This document shows positions 44,991 through 55,167 of a stretch of DNA of 64,000 bases, in pieces. A model generated the notes under the pieces. That model had not been told where the DNA came from. It did not search any database and was given only the letters and a program-made list of their open reading frames with translations. The stretch comes from Diplosphaera chodatii. Lineage: Eukaryota > Chlorophyta > Trebouxiophyceae > Prasiolales > Stichococcaceae. The stretch spans positions 124,001 to 188,000 of the forward strand of contig JAALGY010000014.1 of the NCBI GenBank assembly GCA_032358165.1, read 5' to 3'. The first letter of the stretch is position 1; each line of letters opens with the position of its first letter. The translations under genes and the position numbers were made by a program.

Positions 44991-47154
44991 GCAGCCGTGG
45001 CGAGCGCCAGCCGCCGGTGGCCATGTCCCAGCGCCGGCCACGAGGCCCTGGCGACCAGCAGCCAGATCAGCGCCGGCGCCGGCGGCCGGCGGCCGACCCG
45101 TCGGGCGCGCGTCCGCCGGTGCCGGCCCACCTGCAGAGGCCCAGGCCGGGCCCCGGCCTGCCGCCTGGTGACCGGCCCCGCCCGGCGGGCCGCCAGCCGC
45201 CCAGGATGGCGCAGGGGTACGCTGCTAGGGTTTAGTATTTGGCATACAGCACAACCACAACATGCCAGAGATGGTCCCGTGCTTGCGCGCAACCTTCATG
45301 GTCATGTATTCAGCAGCAGTCGTGTGATCCCCAGGCCGTCAGACCCCGATGCGGACTACCGTGACTACCGCCCGCCGCGCCGCTCCCGGCAGTTTGACGA
45401 TGAAGATGACGAGCCGTCTGAGAGGGAGCTGGACACCATCAGGGCTGAGTACATGGGCTTCCCGCCCAGGGAAGAAATACAGAAGGTGCGCAAAGTGTAG
45501 AAGCAATCGTTGTCGAGTCGTGCTCGTGTTGTTGGTGGCGTCATTGGCCTTCAGTTGCCTGTGGCCAGCAGCTCTTTGCAACTCCTGCCACTATATCAGC
45601 ATGCTGGATGTAACAAAGGTCTCGACTAATGCATGGAGTGTGCCGTTTGCAGCTGTTTGATGAGCAGCGGAGGCTCGACGAAGCAGTGGCAGATGATGCG
45701 CTGGAAGCAGAACGTGCTGTCGTTGATGAGGCCACCATCGAGGTGAGTTCACATTGTGCATCCGCCCAACTGCTCCTCCTCTGGTCCTGTTCAGCAGACA
45801 ACTGTCCTGTTAGGGCTACCTCATATCCTGATTGGTTCCAATTATGGCGTCGTCATGGTGACATCACACGGTCCCATGCAGGCACTGACGGAAGAGGACT
45901 GGGAAGAGCTTCAGGAGCTCAACGAGCAGCTGGAAGAGTTGCAGGAGGCGGGCCTCATCCCGTCAGAAGAGCAGGTGACGCTCACATGGCTCAGCCTTCA
46001 GATGTCAGACGCAGCAAATGAGTGTACGCCCAGGCACCGCTGTCCTCCAGACGCCCTGTGCATGCACTTGCCGCCACAATGTGCTGTGCGGCAACCTGCA
46101 GCCGTCCAAGGAAGCCTGAGCTGAAGGGTCCTGACGGTCTGTAGGTCAAGCAGTACGAGATGCTGACCATGGAGGCGAACCTTCCGCCGCCCGACCCTCA
46201 GCAGGCCGAGTACCGATGGGACACCGAGGAAATCCGAGACTTCCATCGCGCCATTGAGGTGCGCGGCGGCTGGCCCTCTCGAGCGCATGCCTGAGCACGT
46301 GCTCACGCTCGTAAGCAGTTTGCTGCTGCCAATTTGGCCTGGTTGCACCCTTCTGTGGCCACACTGCGGCAACCCACGCCAGAGCAAGGTTTTGGACATG
46401 TAATATTCAAGTGGGCAACTTTGATGGCACGACTGGCCCGAGGGCAAGGATTCGAACTGTGGCGACAGAACCATGTATGTTGCACTTGCAGATGGATTAT
46501 GACCAGGAGTACAACATGCCCATTGGCATGACTCCCCAGCGGCGAACTGAGGAGCAGCGCGACCCCGCAAAGGTGGACCCCGAATTCTGCGTCAATCATA
46601 TACCATCTCCGATATACATTTGCAGCCAGTGGGCGCTATTCACGTGGGTACTCTGAACTGCTCTTGCTCAAGTGTGCAGGTTCTTGAGGAGTTCAAGCCG
46701 ATGCTCATGGAGCAGCTGGGGATCAACAGCGAGACTGAGTGGGCGCAGCAGGCCGCGACGGCGCTGGTCGGCCTCGATGACGTCAAGAGCCTACTGGAGG
46801 GTCACGATGCGCAGGTAGCCTGGATGCAAGTGATGCCTGCGAGTGTGCAATCGGTACTGTGTATATGTGTCAAGGCTAATATGTTTGCCAACGATTCAGA
46901 TGCCCATCTGAGATGTGCACACCAGGCCTCAGTAGCATCCTGCTCTTTTTGTGCACACTTTCAAAGTGTGAACACCTGCGTCGCAGCGGGAGGAGTCGAC
47001 GCTGGATGAGATGGTGGCCAAGGCGCTGCCGCGGGATCATCCCATGTATCCGCACATCGCGCTCAGCCTGGAGGAGGTCAAGCGCAACCCCTTTTGGCGG
47101 CCGGAGCAGAAGCAGAAGTTTGTCGACGGCCTGTTAAAAGAGGTCACTAGCTAG
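43992..47154 (+). CDS. Probable mitochondrial protein, possibly mS35-like
   Basis: The start is the ATG at 43992, with a Arg-rich presequence MRQALLLAGRRGTRHTAPVC and a plausible cleavage around DARFATDD. A GC-AG intron (44170-44324, donor GCAAGT) joins it to VHRSVVTVPERLAHF. Then comes a disordered Arg/Pro/Gln region with (CAG)10. Ordered exons follow: EYMGFPPREEIQK, LFDEQRRLDEAVADDALEAE, LTEEDWEELQELNEQLEELQ, YEMLTMEANLPPPDPQQAEY with IRDFHRAIE, DYDQEYNMPIGMTPQRRTEE, VLEEFKPMLMEQLGINSETE, and a last exon DHPMYPHIALSLEEVKRNPF with WRPEQKQKFVDGLLKEVTS (stop 47152-47154). The final block resembles the 'S-x-F-x-x-x-x-x-N-x-x-x-L' end of mitoribosomal mS35. That is suggestive only. Next to it lies another probable ribosomal-protein gene. 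Confidence 0.6.
44960..44989 (+). repeat. (CAG)10 microsatellite
   Basis: Ten perfect CAG triplets. In the frame read by the surrounding gene they encode Gln. Confidence 0.9.
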
Positions 47155-47495
47155 CGATTCGGACGCATGAACAGGCAACACGCCGCTCCACGCTGTGACT
47201 TGGTGCAAGAATGATGGCATGCCCTTCTCCAGCTGCCGCTCTCCCTTAATCCCATGCAGGAAGGCAAAATCCCGAAATGGCTACGCCAGTCCCAATCAGC
47301 CAACTCCACTGCCAGCATGTGGCCCCGTCCGGCCAGCGGCCACGGCCTCATTGTCTCAATGCAGCATTCTTTAAGATCCTAGCAGCATCCTTCAACCTTC
47401 GAAAGGCCTTCACTGCGCTGGTCCAGAACGCTTGCACTTGCTGTGAACTGTGATCCTTCACAGCAGTCTTTGCACGACGCGGGGTGTGGCCGGTG
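47155..47495. other. Intergenic region, 341 bp
   Basis: Lies between two + strand genes. It should contain the 3' UTR of the upstream gene and the promoter of the ribosomal protein gene. No further gene is seen. Confidence 0.4.
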
Positions 47496-48283
47496 ATGCT
47501 GCACCTGCTTAGGAGCGGGCGGGTGTACCTCTGGTCGTCTGCAGTTCCGATCGTCGCGGGCGTGGTATATGACGGGGTATTGCACTGGCAAGGCACGCAG
47601 CAGCTATGTGCATCAGCGGCGCCCATTGGGTGGCACCAGCCGCAAGTGTCCAGCAGCGCGTTGTTGCCAGAAGCTGCAGCGTTTGGTGACGCCGCTGACT
47701 CGCAGCTGCTAATGGGCCGAGGCGATCCACGAACAAGGAGGGGCAAGGTATGTGATGCAATCCACTACATTGTGACAACGATGAAAGTTGCGGCACGACA
47801 ATTGTTGCGGGTGTGTCTGTTTGGTAGGCACTGCGTGGTTCATCTAGTGCTGCAACTGATATTCCCCTGTTCATGCTACGTAGATCTTCAAGGGTTCGTA
47901 TGGAAAGGTGAGGCGCGCCAGCAACTGATGAAGCACATGACCAATCGACCTTGCATTGAACTGCAGCACAGCTGTGTGTATCTTGACAAGAGCAGCACTC
48001 GTACGCATGCATGCAGGCTCGACCAAAGAAGAAGATCGATTGGCGGGCGTGGTCAGAAGCGCAGCTGGATCTGCCACCTGCTGATATAGCAATTCCGCAC
48101 CCGCCCCCTTCCAGGCGGACACCGCTCATTCCTTCGCTTGAAGATGCGCCGGCGCAGCTGTCAGACGATGTGGAGCCACGGAATCGATTAGAAGATGGTG
48201 GGCTCGACCTCGACGAGCAGCAGGGGCAGCAGCAGGCTGAACAGCAGCGAGATACTGTACGGCCTACTGAGCAGCACACATGA
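47496..48283 (+). CDS. Organellar small-subunit ribosomal protein bTHX (S31/THX type), probably mitochondrial
   Basis: Three exons. Exon 1 starts at the ATG at 47496 with LHLLRSGRVYLWSSA, a plausible presequence, and ends with GRGDPRTRRGK. Exon 2 is a 24-nt micro-exon (47884-47907) encoding IFKGSYGK. Exon 3 begins ARPKKK. Together they rebuild the THX core GRGDxxTxxGKxFxGSYGxxRP, a very small basic protein at the head of the bacterial-type 30S subunit. The FKGSYG version is closer to the mitochondrial S31 form than to plastid PSRP4. After the core comes an extension of about 80 residues, acidic and Gln-rich, ending TEQHT (stop 48281-48283). Bacterial THX has almost nothing after the core. Confidence 0.78.
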
Positions 48284-48682
48284 TGCAACCACGGGATACA
48301 GCCTTTCTAGTTGCGTGCTTGGCCATGTTGGCCACCTGAAACACCAGGCCAGGATGGTACACCATGTGTGTTGGCCAACTGCTGTACGACGTCTCACAGT
48401 GGTGATGGTTCTTCAGTAACCAGAGCATGCGGCAGTAGAGCATCCGTGCGGCTGCAAGCAGGCATACTGAGCATGAATGAAGATCTGATGATGCCTTTCA
48501 CACGAGCCGTGTCCGACCGTGCATAAATTCTCAGCATTGCCGCACCAGCCCTTGAGCACTCATCATGAACGCATCCGCAGATGGCAACATCCGTGAAGAA
48601 CTCCACGTCATTTCGGGTGTCACCTCCTCTCAGTAAATTTGACTGGTGCTTGTCCAGCACAGACGCAGCAAGCAGCGAATCG
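48284..48682. other. Intergenic region, 399 bp
   Basis: Between the bTHX gene and the next small + gene. A minus-strand open frame (48394-48786) crosses it but starts with GTG and resembles nothing known. It is treated as non-coding. Confidence 0.4.
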
Positions 48683-49198
48683 ATGTGCATGCGCATGGCA
48701 TCACCTCTAAAGGCACTGTTAGGTGCGACGATCTCACTCGTGCTGTTCACGTGGCGCACTTCACCTGCGTGAGGTGGTGGATGCACACTCTTTCACCTTC
48801 ACTGCATGCAGGGCCCCTTGTGCGACGCGCGAAGCAGCAAATCAGGCGAGTGTTCTGCGGGTGTATGCATGCATGCTTGGCAATGCAGATGTCTTGCGCC
48901 GATAGCCTCAGACACCGCCATATGTGTGGACCATCATTCACCATCTGCAGGTCGTTCGATCAGGGCGTTCAGCAGGTGGTGGAGATCATCTCACCGGGCA
49001 CCATAGAAGTGCGTCAGGCGCAGCGTACCGCACATGGTGACTGCAATATTATAACTCAAAGTATGTCGGCATCCATGGAAATCAGTACGCTAACTGCAGG
49101 GTCGTGAGCGCTGGGACAGCAAAACTCAGCAGGCTGCCGATAGGGCGGTCCACCGCGCGATAGCCAACTGGCGGGCACAGCAGCAGGAGGCGAAGTAG
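48683..49198 (+). CDS. Small uncharacterised protein, four exons
   Basis: Four short exons join in one frame: 48683-48722, 48812-48845, 48951-49008 and 49100-49198. The product is about 76 residues, reading MASPLKALLGPLVRRAKQQI, then RSFDQGVQQVVEIISPGTIE, then GRERWDSKTQQAADRAVHRA and IANWRAQQQEAK. Phases agree at every junction (1, 2, 0). The second intron appears to use a GC donor (GCGAGT). In-frame ATGs are at 48683, 48689 and 48695. The basic, amphipathic N-terminus suggests mitochondrial import, as for its two upstream neighbours. No family is recognised. The stop lies only 29 nt before the ATG of the next gene on the same strand. Confidence 0.6.
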
Positions 49199-49227
49199 TG
49201 CCCTCCCGCCGCGGCTAGCAGGGCTCA

Positions 49228-51316
49228 ATGCTTGCAGTGGCGCTGCTGCAGCTGCCGCCGCAGTGCAGGTGTGCTCACAGGCAGAGGCCAGTGTGGCATC
49301 GCCGTTCACACGGGCGCCTGGCCGCAAAGTCAGCCGATGACCAGGAGCCACAGCAGCACCTGGAGAACGCGCAGAAGAGCGAGTCCCTATCGGACTCAGC
49401 GGAAGCGCGCGGCGCAGCCTCGACTGACGATGCCCCTCGGCCCAGCAGGCGGTCTATCGTTGCGCAGGGCACCGTGGCCGCTGCTGCTGCAATTGGCGGG
49501 CAGTACCTATGGCTGCGGTCAGGTGACTTTTCAACTTGTGACGGTCCAGCAGTTCGTTCGTTCGTGCTATCAGAGCGTCAGCCTAGCGCCGTTTAAGTCT
49601 GCTCAGAAACCTGCTGAGCACAATGTCTTGAATGTGCCAGCGCGCAAGGCTGGGGCAGCAGAAGATGTGTGTGAGCGGGTGGCGATGAGCCCTGCCTTGT
49701 TGCGTGAGCAGCTGAGTGGCCCGCAGCTGCTCAAGCAGCAGATATACTACCCCCAGGTGTTGACCATGCTTGCAGTCTTGACAGCTGTCTTGTGGACGAC
49801 ATCCTCGGCCTCATCTGCGTGTTGCTTGGTCAGCTGCTTCACTGTAGCAATTGCACCCTGCAGTGGCTGTTCGGGGAATGGAGGGTCACAGAAAGGTATA
49901 TTGGCAACCCAGTAATGGCGGGTGCTCCGATCCTAGCCGTCCACAGCATGCAGGTGCCTGCTGTTCAACGTTTTGCAGACTGCTGTGCCCAGTGCCGCTG
50001 AAGCCTTGGCAGCATGCTGATCTGCAGGCTCCTAGTCGTCATGTGGTGTGATGCCTGTGCTCATTACGATGTGACATGTGTATCTGTCACGCCAGGCATC
50101 AGGCCGGCTCGTAAAGCCAGGAGACACTGTGGCCTTCACCCAGCGTTTCTATTCCACACTGCCCGATACATTTGAAAACAGTTTCCGCATGAACGTGGGC
50201 CAGATGCCTCAGGATGCCATCATTGCCGACAGGTAATGGCACCTGCGAATGTCATGTACTGAACAGGAAGTTTGTGTGTATTTGGGTGCACTTGCTGGCA
50301 ATAAGCGTGATCGCGGCTTGCAGGGCCTTCAATGTCACGCAGGCTGTCAATGCGCATGGCGGGTGAGCTGATTTGACTGAGGGCTCACGCACAGTTGGTC
50401 AGAGAGCCAGCCGAGGTGCTGCCAGGTCCAAGTCTGGCAGAGCATCCATCCGCACGGTCGCTGAAGGGCCTTGCTGACATTGACATGCAGGTACGAGGTG
50501 GTTACAGACGCCGTATATGACACGCGAGAGCCTGCCACCCAGAAACTGCTGTTCACAGGTGAATTAAACGCTTACTTTATGTTTGATTAGCAGAAACTGA
50601 CAGGGTTGTGTGCCATACCCGCATTAGTAGCAAAGAGAGATGTGCTCGATTCGAAGTCGTTGCACAGCATCTTCCACAGGGCCTGCTGGCGGCGCACCGC
50701 AGCTGGTGCAGCTGCAGCTGGAAGTGCTCAAGGGTAGCTACATTGTTTCAGACCTGATCGACAGCGGTGAAGCAGACAACAGCAGCTTCTGTGCCCGTGA
50801 GGTATACTCACAGGTGAGCGATAGTTACCTAGGTGCATGGGTTGGAGACTGCGCTTCCTACCTGAAGTTCAACACGCATGTAGCCATAGACCACCAGCCA
50901 TGACACCGCTGCTCAGCTCGGACATCATGTGCAGGCGCAAGCAGGGCAGGACAGCTCGTTCGAGTTTCTGACCACTTATGCACGAGTGTCTGCAAACCAT
51001 GTGACCGCAAAGCAGCGAGAGGTGTACTACCCTCCCCGCGATGGCCTGGCAGGTGAGGACCGGTCATGTTGGCAGTTTTGGTGGACCTGAACGATAGCAT
51101 TCGCTCGGCAACATCCTGGTCTGCACCACTGTATGTGCAGTGGCTGACACATCCTCCTGTAAACATTCTCTAAAGCACGCAGGTGTTGTCTTGGGACGGG
51201 AGCCAGAAGCTGTATTCGAGTACACGATCGACATGCGCCGTGTAGAGCCACCAGCAGATGCGACTGGCGCCACCAGCTGTGTTGAGACTCCGAAGGGCTT
51301 TACACAGTGCATTTGA
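49228..51316 (+). CDS. Plastid-targeted protein, possibly thylakoid-lumenal (DUF6816-like)
   Basis: The start is the ATG at 49228. The first exon encodes a Ser/Arg/Ala-rich transit region, then RPSRRSIVAQGTVAAAAAIG, which looks like a thylakoid twin-arginine signal. Later exons are WLFGEWRVTERYIGNP, GDTVAFTQRFYSTLPDTFEN, SFRMNVGQMPQDAIIADR, YEVVTDAVYDTREPATQKLL, LQLEVLKGSYIVSDLIDSGE, SSFEFLTTYARVSANHVTAK and VFEYTIDMRRVEPPADATGA, ending ETPKGFTQCI with TGA at 51314-51316. The alternating beta-strand pattern with a GEWRV opening and RFYSTL resembles the small plant/cyanobacterial family DUF6816. That match is from memory and tentative. Function is unknown. Confidence 0.62.
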
Positions 51317-51411
51317 TGGTAGTGCTCACAGCTATGTATAGATCAGGCTAATCCTGAGGCTGACAACGTGTCGGCCTTCACGTGCATGACCATCAAAACC
51401 CGAGGTTGCCA

Positions 51412-52500
51412 TCACAGTCCGGGCAATGATGGGAGCCCTTCATCATCGTCGCTGCTGTCCGATTCGTCGCCTCTCTTGAGCGCCCAGCCGCTGTCTTCCA
51501 AAACGTTGAAGATCTTCTCAAATGCCCGCAAGTACATGCCGCTGAGTTGCAACGACTCTGCAGCAAGGTTGCCAGTGAAGGCCTCACATCATCTCAAGCA
51601 TCACGTGCAGCATCAAAGAGTGCCCTTGCACTATCTGTTAACCCTGTTGGCGCACCTGTGGGCAGCTTGTGCTCTGACATCTGGTACAGTGTGTAGATGA
51701 ATATCGCTGCGTCACGATTGCCTTCCTCTCCGAAATGCGATCCGTACTGCATAGGGACAAGCACCATCAGTGCATAGCAGCAATAAACAAACACATAAGG
51801 CTGCAATCCCGCGTCCACATTGACACAGCGCTCAGTCAGCACGAGGTACATGGAATACCTTGTTCAACTCGTCCTGCCATTCGCTGACTTCCCGATTCTC
51901 GTCACGAAGCATTGCTTTCAGGCCAACATTGCACAGTCTGTTGATGTCCTCCTGAAACACCGGATCCTCTTCTGGTACATATGCCTCATCGCCACTGAGA
52001 GTTGCCAAATCCGCCCACTGTTGCACGGCCTTTGATCCAAGTGAGCCCTGCAAGCGTCACGCGGTTGGGGTGAGCAACGTTCGTGGCTGCTGTAGGCGTG
52101 CACCACATCAAGGATCCCGTGCTGCAGTCACACAACACCAGCCACCGCGCATGTGGTCGGCTGACGGCGTTGGATCCGCTGGCAGCTGCTGTCGGTGGCG
52201 TTATGAGTGAGTCTCGCGCTTGTGAGGCAGGTATGCGACGTACAGGCTGCTGTCAATAATTCTTGCTGCACAGCGGCTGCGCCCCCAGAGAACGGACGTG
52301 CAAATGGCATACATCTGTGCGGCAGAATGCAATTTGTCAACTGGGCCATGGTGCCTCTCACCACACAGTTGATGGCGCTGTACTCGCTGTGCTGCGGAGA
52401 AGCAGGAACATGACCATCTGTGGAAATGCAGCACATGCCAATGACTTGAAGAATGTGCACGTGCCTGCACGTGCGACACCCTGCAGGTTTGAGCAGCACT
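51412..52500 (-). CDS. Uncharacterised protein, 5' end unresolved
   Basis: Three minus-strand exons look coding. They are GSLGSKAVQQWADLATLSGD with YVPEEDPVFQEDINRLCNVG and ENREVSEWQDELNK (51866-52047); YGSHFGEEGNRDAAIFIYTL with YQMSEHKLPT (about 51596-51687); and LAAESLQLSGMYLRAFEKIF with NVLEDSGWALKRGDESDSSD, ending PSLPGL (stop 51412-51414). The acidic Ser/Asp tail suggests a casein-kinase-2-type site. Upstream, MYAICTSVLWGRSRCAARII with SSLYVAYLPHK (about 52210-52320) and SEYSAINCV could be further exons, but I could not join them in frame. No domain family is recognised. Confidence 0.45.
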
Positions 52501-52809
52501 GACATCGTGACATGATTACAAGCCAGCTGCCAATCCTGTACGTCCTCTGCGGTGATGCATGTTGTGCATAGCCTTCAGGAGGCCGATAGTGAGAGCAGCA
52601 CATCAGCACCCCGCACAGCCTTGTAGTTGCAGCCCCTACGTGGTTCAAACGGTCAGTCTGACGGTGCCCTTGCGGACAGCTGCATTGACGCTGCACACCT
52701 GACATCTACTGTCCCACTCTGACGATGCACAGCGGTCTCAGGGGATGCCCACCAGTATGTCACAGGCAGCTCCAGCCCAGCTGTCATTGGCGCACGCTGC
52801 CCGGCAGAC

Positions 52810-54785
52810 ATGTCACGAACACAGCATGCTCTCTGGCGAACGCACCCGGCAGACATGTACGTGTTGTCGTTGGACCCTACTTGGTGCTGCCCTACATGCG
52901 TCCAGAGTCATGCACTTGCACTGTCTGGTGCATCGAATGCTGAGCGCAAAGCATAGTGCTCTGGCTCACCGCAGGCAGCCGCAGCAGCCATATCCAGCGC
53001 CACGCCGGCCAGCAGCTGGACGGTGGGAGACATGCTGGCCAGTCTGCAGAATGCAGAGCGGTATGACCCGCAAGTGGCTGCGCTATGGGACGAGCATGAG
53101 GCAGCCACCGCAGTCAACCTTGCCAAGCAGACGCTCATGTCGCTGGGCTACAACATGCCGCTGCAGTCGAATGTGCGCGACAGGTGAGAACTCGCCACAC
53201 TCAGCATCTCAAGCTTGCAGCTCACGACAGCATATGTGTGGCAAGCGCACCCTCAACCCTGCAAATTGTCGATGTGCACCTGCAGACAGGAGGGCAGACA
53301 TCCTGTGCAGCAGAGCTGGCAAGCAAGTTGGTGGACGTGAACCTCTGGTCATAAAACCTGCACACTGCTGTCCTGCACCTGCAGCTTCTGCGAGGAGGGC
53401 GGACTAGAGATTGTGCTGCGGCTGTTGCAGCACCCAGAGTTGCAGTATCTGGCCACCACCGCGCTGCTGTCACTCCTGGGCACCTGGACACGGAGCAATG
53501 CCGTCAGCAGCGCTGCAGACCGTGCTGCACAGGCCGCAGCCCAGTCTGACATCGCGCAGGTGGGCCATGGCAACGGGTGTTCAGCAGACGCAGTGGCCTT
53601 CCTGTGGACCGCACACAGTGCGGCGTATATAGCTGGGGTTGCAGTGCATGGAAGCCTGTTGACTGAGTTGAAACCAAGCAACATCGGCTGACTTCACGGA
53701 TGCGCTTCAGGCGCTGGTGCCGCTGCTGGCGCCTGGCACCAGCTGGGTCATCCAGGGGCGGTGCTGCGGCATGCTGACGCTGCTCATTCGCCACGAGCTG
53801 CGCACCCACGTACGTAGGCGCAGGGATGTGCCTCTTGCTGGTTGCACGCAATTGTGTGGAGGTCCTGCAGTGCGCAGCCCTTCCATGATCAGCTGAGTGT
53901 GCAAGTGTTACAACGACAGTGTACTTCAGTGCTGCCCGGGGTTGTATGGTCAGGGTGCATCGTGCGATTGCAATGCAGGACCCGGCGCGGCAGGACGGCC
54001 TGCGGCAGGGGGTGCGGTGGCAGCTGCTCGATGGCGGTGCCGTCACCTCCCTCACCAGCCTGCTCCACAGCACCAGCCAGGTGCTGGATTTTGTCTGGCA
54101 CATCATGTGACGAGGTCGGTCGTGGGGGGGTGATGCTGCCATGTGCTTCTTGAAAGGAGCCCAATTCAAGGAGGCTCAACTGAAACCATGCTTCATCCAT
54201 ACATCGCAGGAGGCACAGCACCAGGCCAGCACCACGCTCTCAATGCTGACACGGTTCCAGGGGCGGTACCATGCAGCGCTGCTGGGGGAGTCTGCGGTGC
54301 TGGCATCGCTGGTGGACTTTGCAGCCATGCTGCCGCCGCACAGCCCTTTGGTTGATGTATCCATAGCAGTCGTCAACCTGTGCAACACCGACAGCCCAGC
54401 CTTGCAACAGCAGGTGCAGTTTGCAACTACATTCTTGCCAGGCTGCATCCCAAGCACAACATGATCGCACAATCGTTGCCCTCACCTCTTAGTGTATTGA
54501 CACCTGCATTGCTCTCTGCATTCAGCAGTCTTACTTGCAAAGCGTGTGTGGCTGCAGGTGGTTGCAGCAGGTGGCATCCAGGCACTGATGCAGATGCAGA
54601 GCCTAGATTTTACGGGGCCGTGCCAGGATGCGGCACGCAAGTGCTTGGCACTCCTGGCGGCGGGCCACCCTGCAGCACGGCGCCAGATCCTCGACACTGC
54701 TGCGGTGCGGCATCCCGAAGGCACACAGCCTGCCGAGTGGTCGGCCTGGTGGCAGCAGCTGCGTTTGGACGTGGGCTTGGCATAG
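52810..54785 (+). CDS. Armadillo-repeat-like helical protein
   Basis: Helix-rich exons read in ARM style. They are WTVGDMLASLQNAERYDPQV (about 53018), NLAKQTLMSLGYNMPLQSNV, CEEGGLEIVLRLLQHPELQY with LATTALLSLLGTW (53390-53485), DALQALVPLLAPGTSWVIQG with MLTLLIRHEL (53695-53810), LLDGGAVTSLTSLLHSTSQ, STTLSMLTRFQGRYHAALLG with LVDFAAMLPPHSPLVDVSIA, and VVAAGGIQALMQMQSLDFTG with ARKCLALLAAGHPAARRQIL. The stop is at 54783-54785. The repeated GGLxxLLxLL pattern supports an ARM/HEAT scaffold. The 5' end is unsure: an ATG at 52810 opens a plausible exon (MSRTQHALWRTHPADMYVLS), but its splice to the next exon is out of phase. The partner is unknown. Confidence 0.6.
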
Positions 54786-55167
54786 GTGCCACAGCAAGAA
54801 GAAGGGCGCCATTTGCAACACATCAGCCAAAGCATGGCAACTCATGTTTTGAAGATAATAGCGACCACACTGCCAGGTCGGCTAGAGTAGTCAGGGGCCA
54901 CGAGCCATGAGGTGCTCATTTTGGATTGTCTCTGCTCTGAAGACACGCTGTTGCAAGTCGTATACCTGTACTGTATGCTTTGCCATTGAGTATGTACGGG
55001 ATCATTGGAAAGCGCGTCTGAGGGTCTACAATAGCATTTAAAGGGAGGTCCCCAGCCGATGCAGTGCTTTACTGTGTGAAACATTCCGCTTTCATGCGTT
55101 CACCTGTACTAACGTGTCAATCCTGTGCTCCACAGCAACATCATTGCCATGGGTTGTTTGCCAGGTT
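54786..55167. other. Convergent intergenic region
   Basis: 382 bp between the ARM-repeat (+) and hydroxypyruvate reductase (-) stops, holding both 3' UTRs. No gene is seen. Confidence 0.5.

Noticed and set aside
46440..46475. GATTCGAAC, like the T-arm of a minus-strand tRNA
   Set aside because: The flanking sequence does not form a T-stem or acceptor stem. It lies in an intron of the + strand gene.
48394..48786. 130-codon minus-strand open frame
   Set aside because: It begins with GTG, has no recognisable motif, and its 3'-terminal part overlaps the first exon of the spliced small + gene on the other strand.
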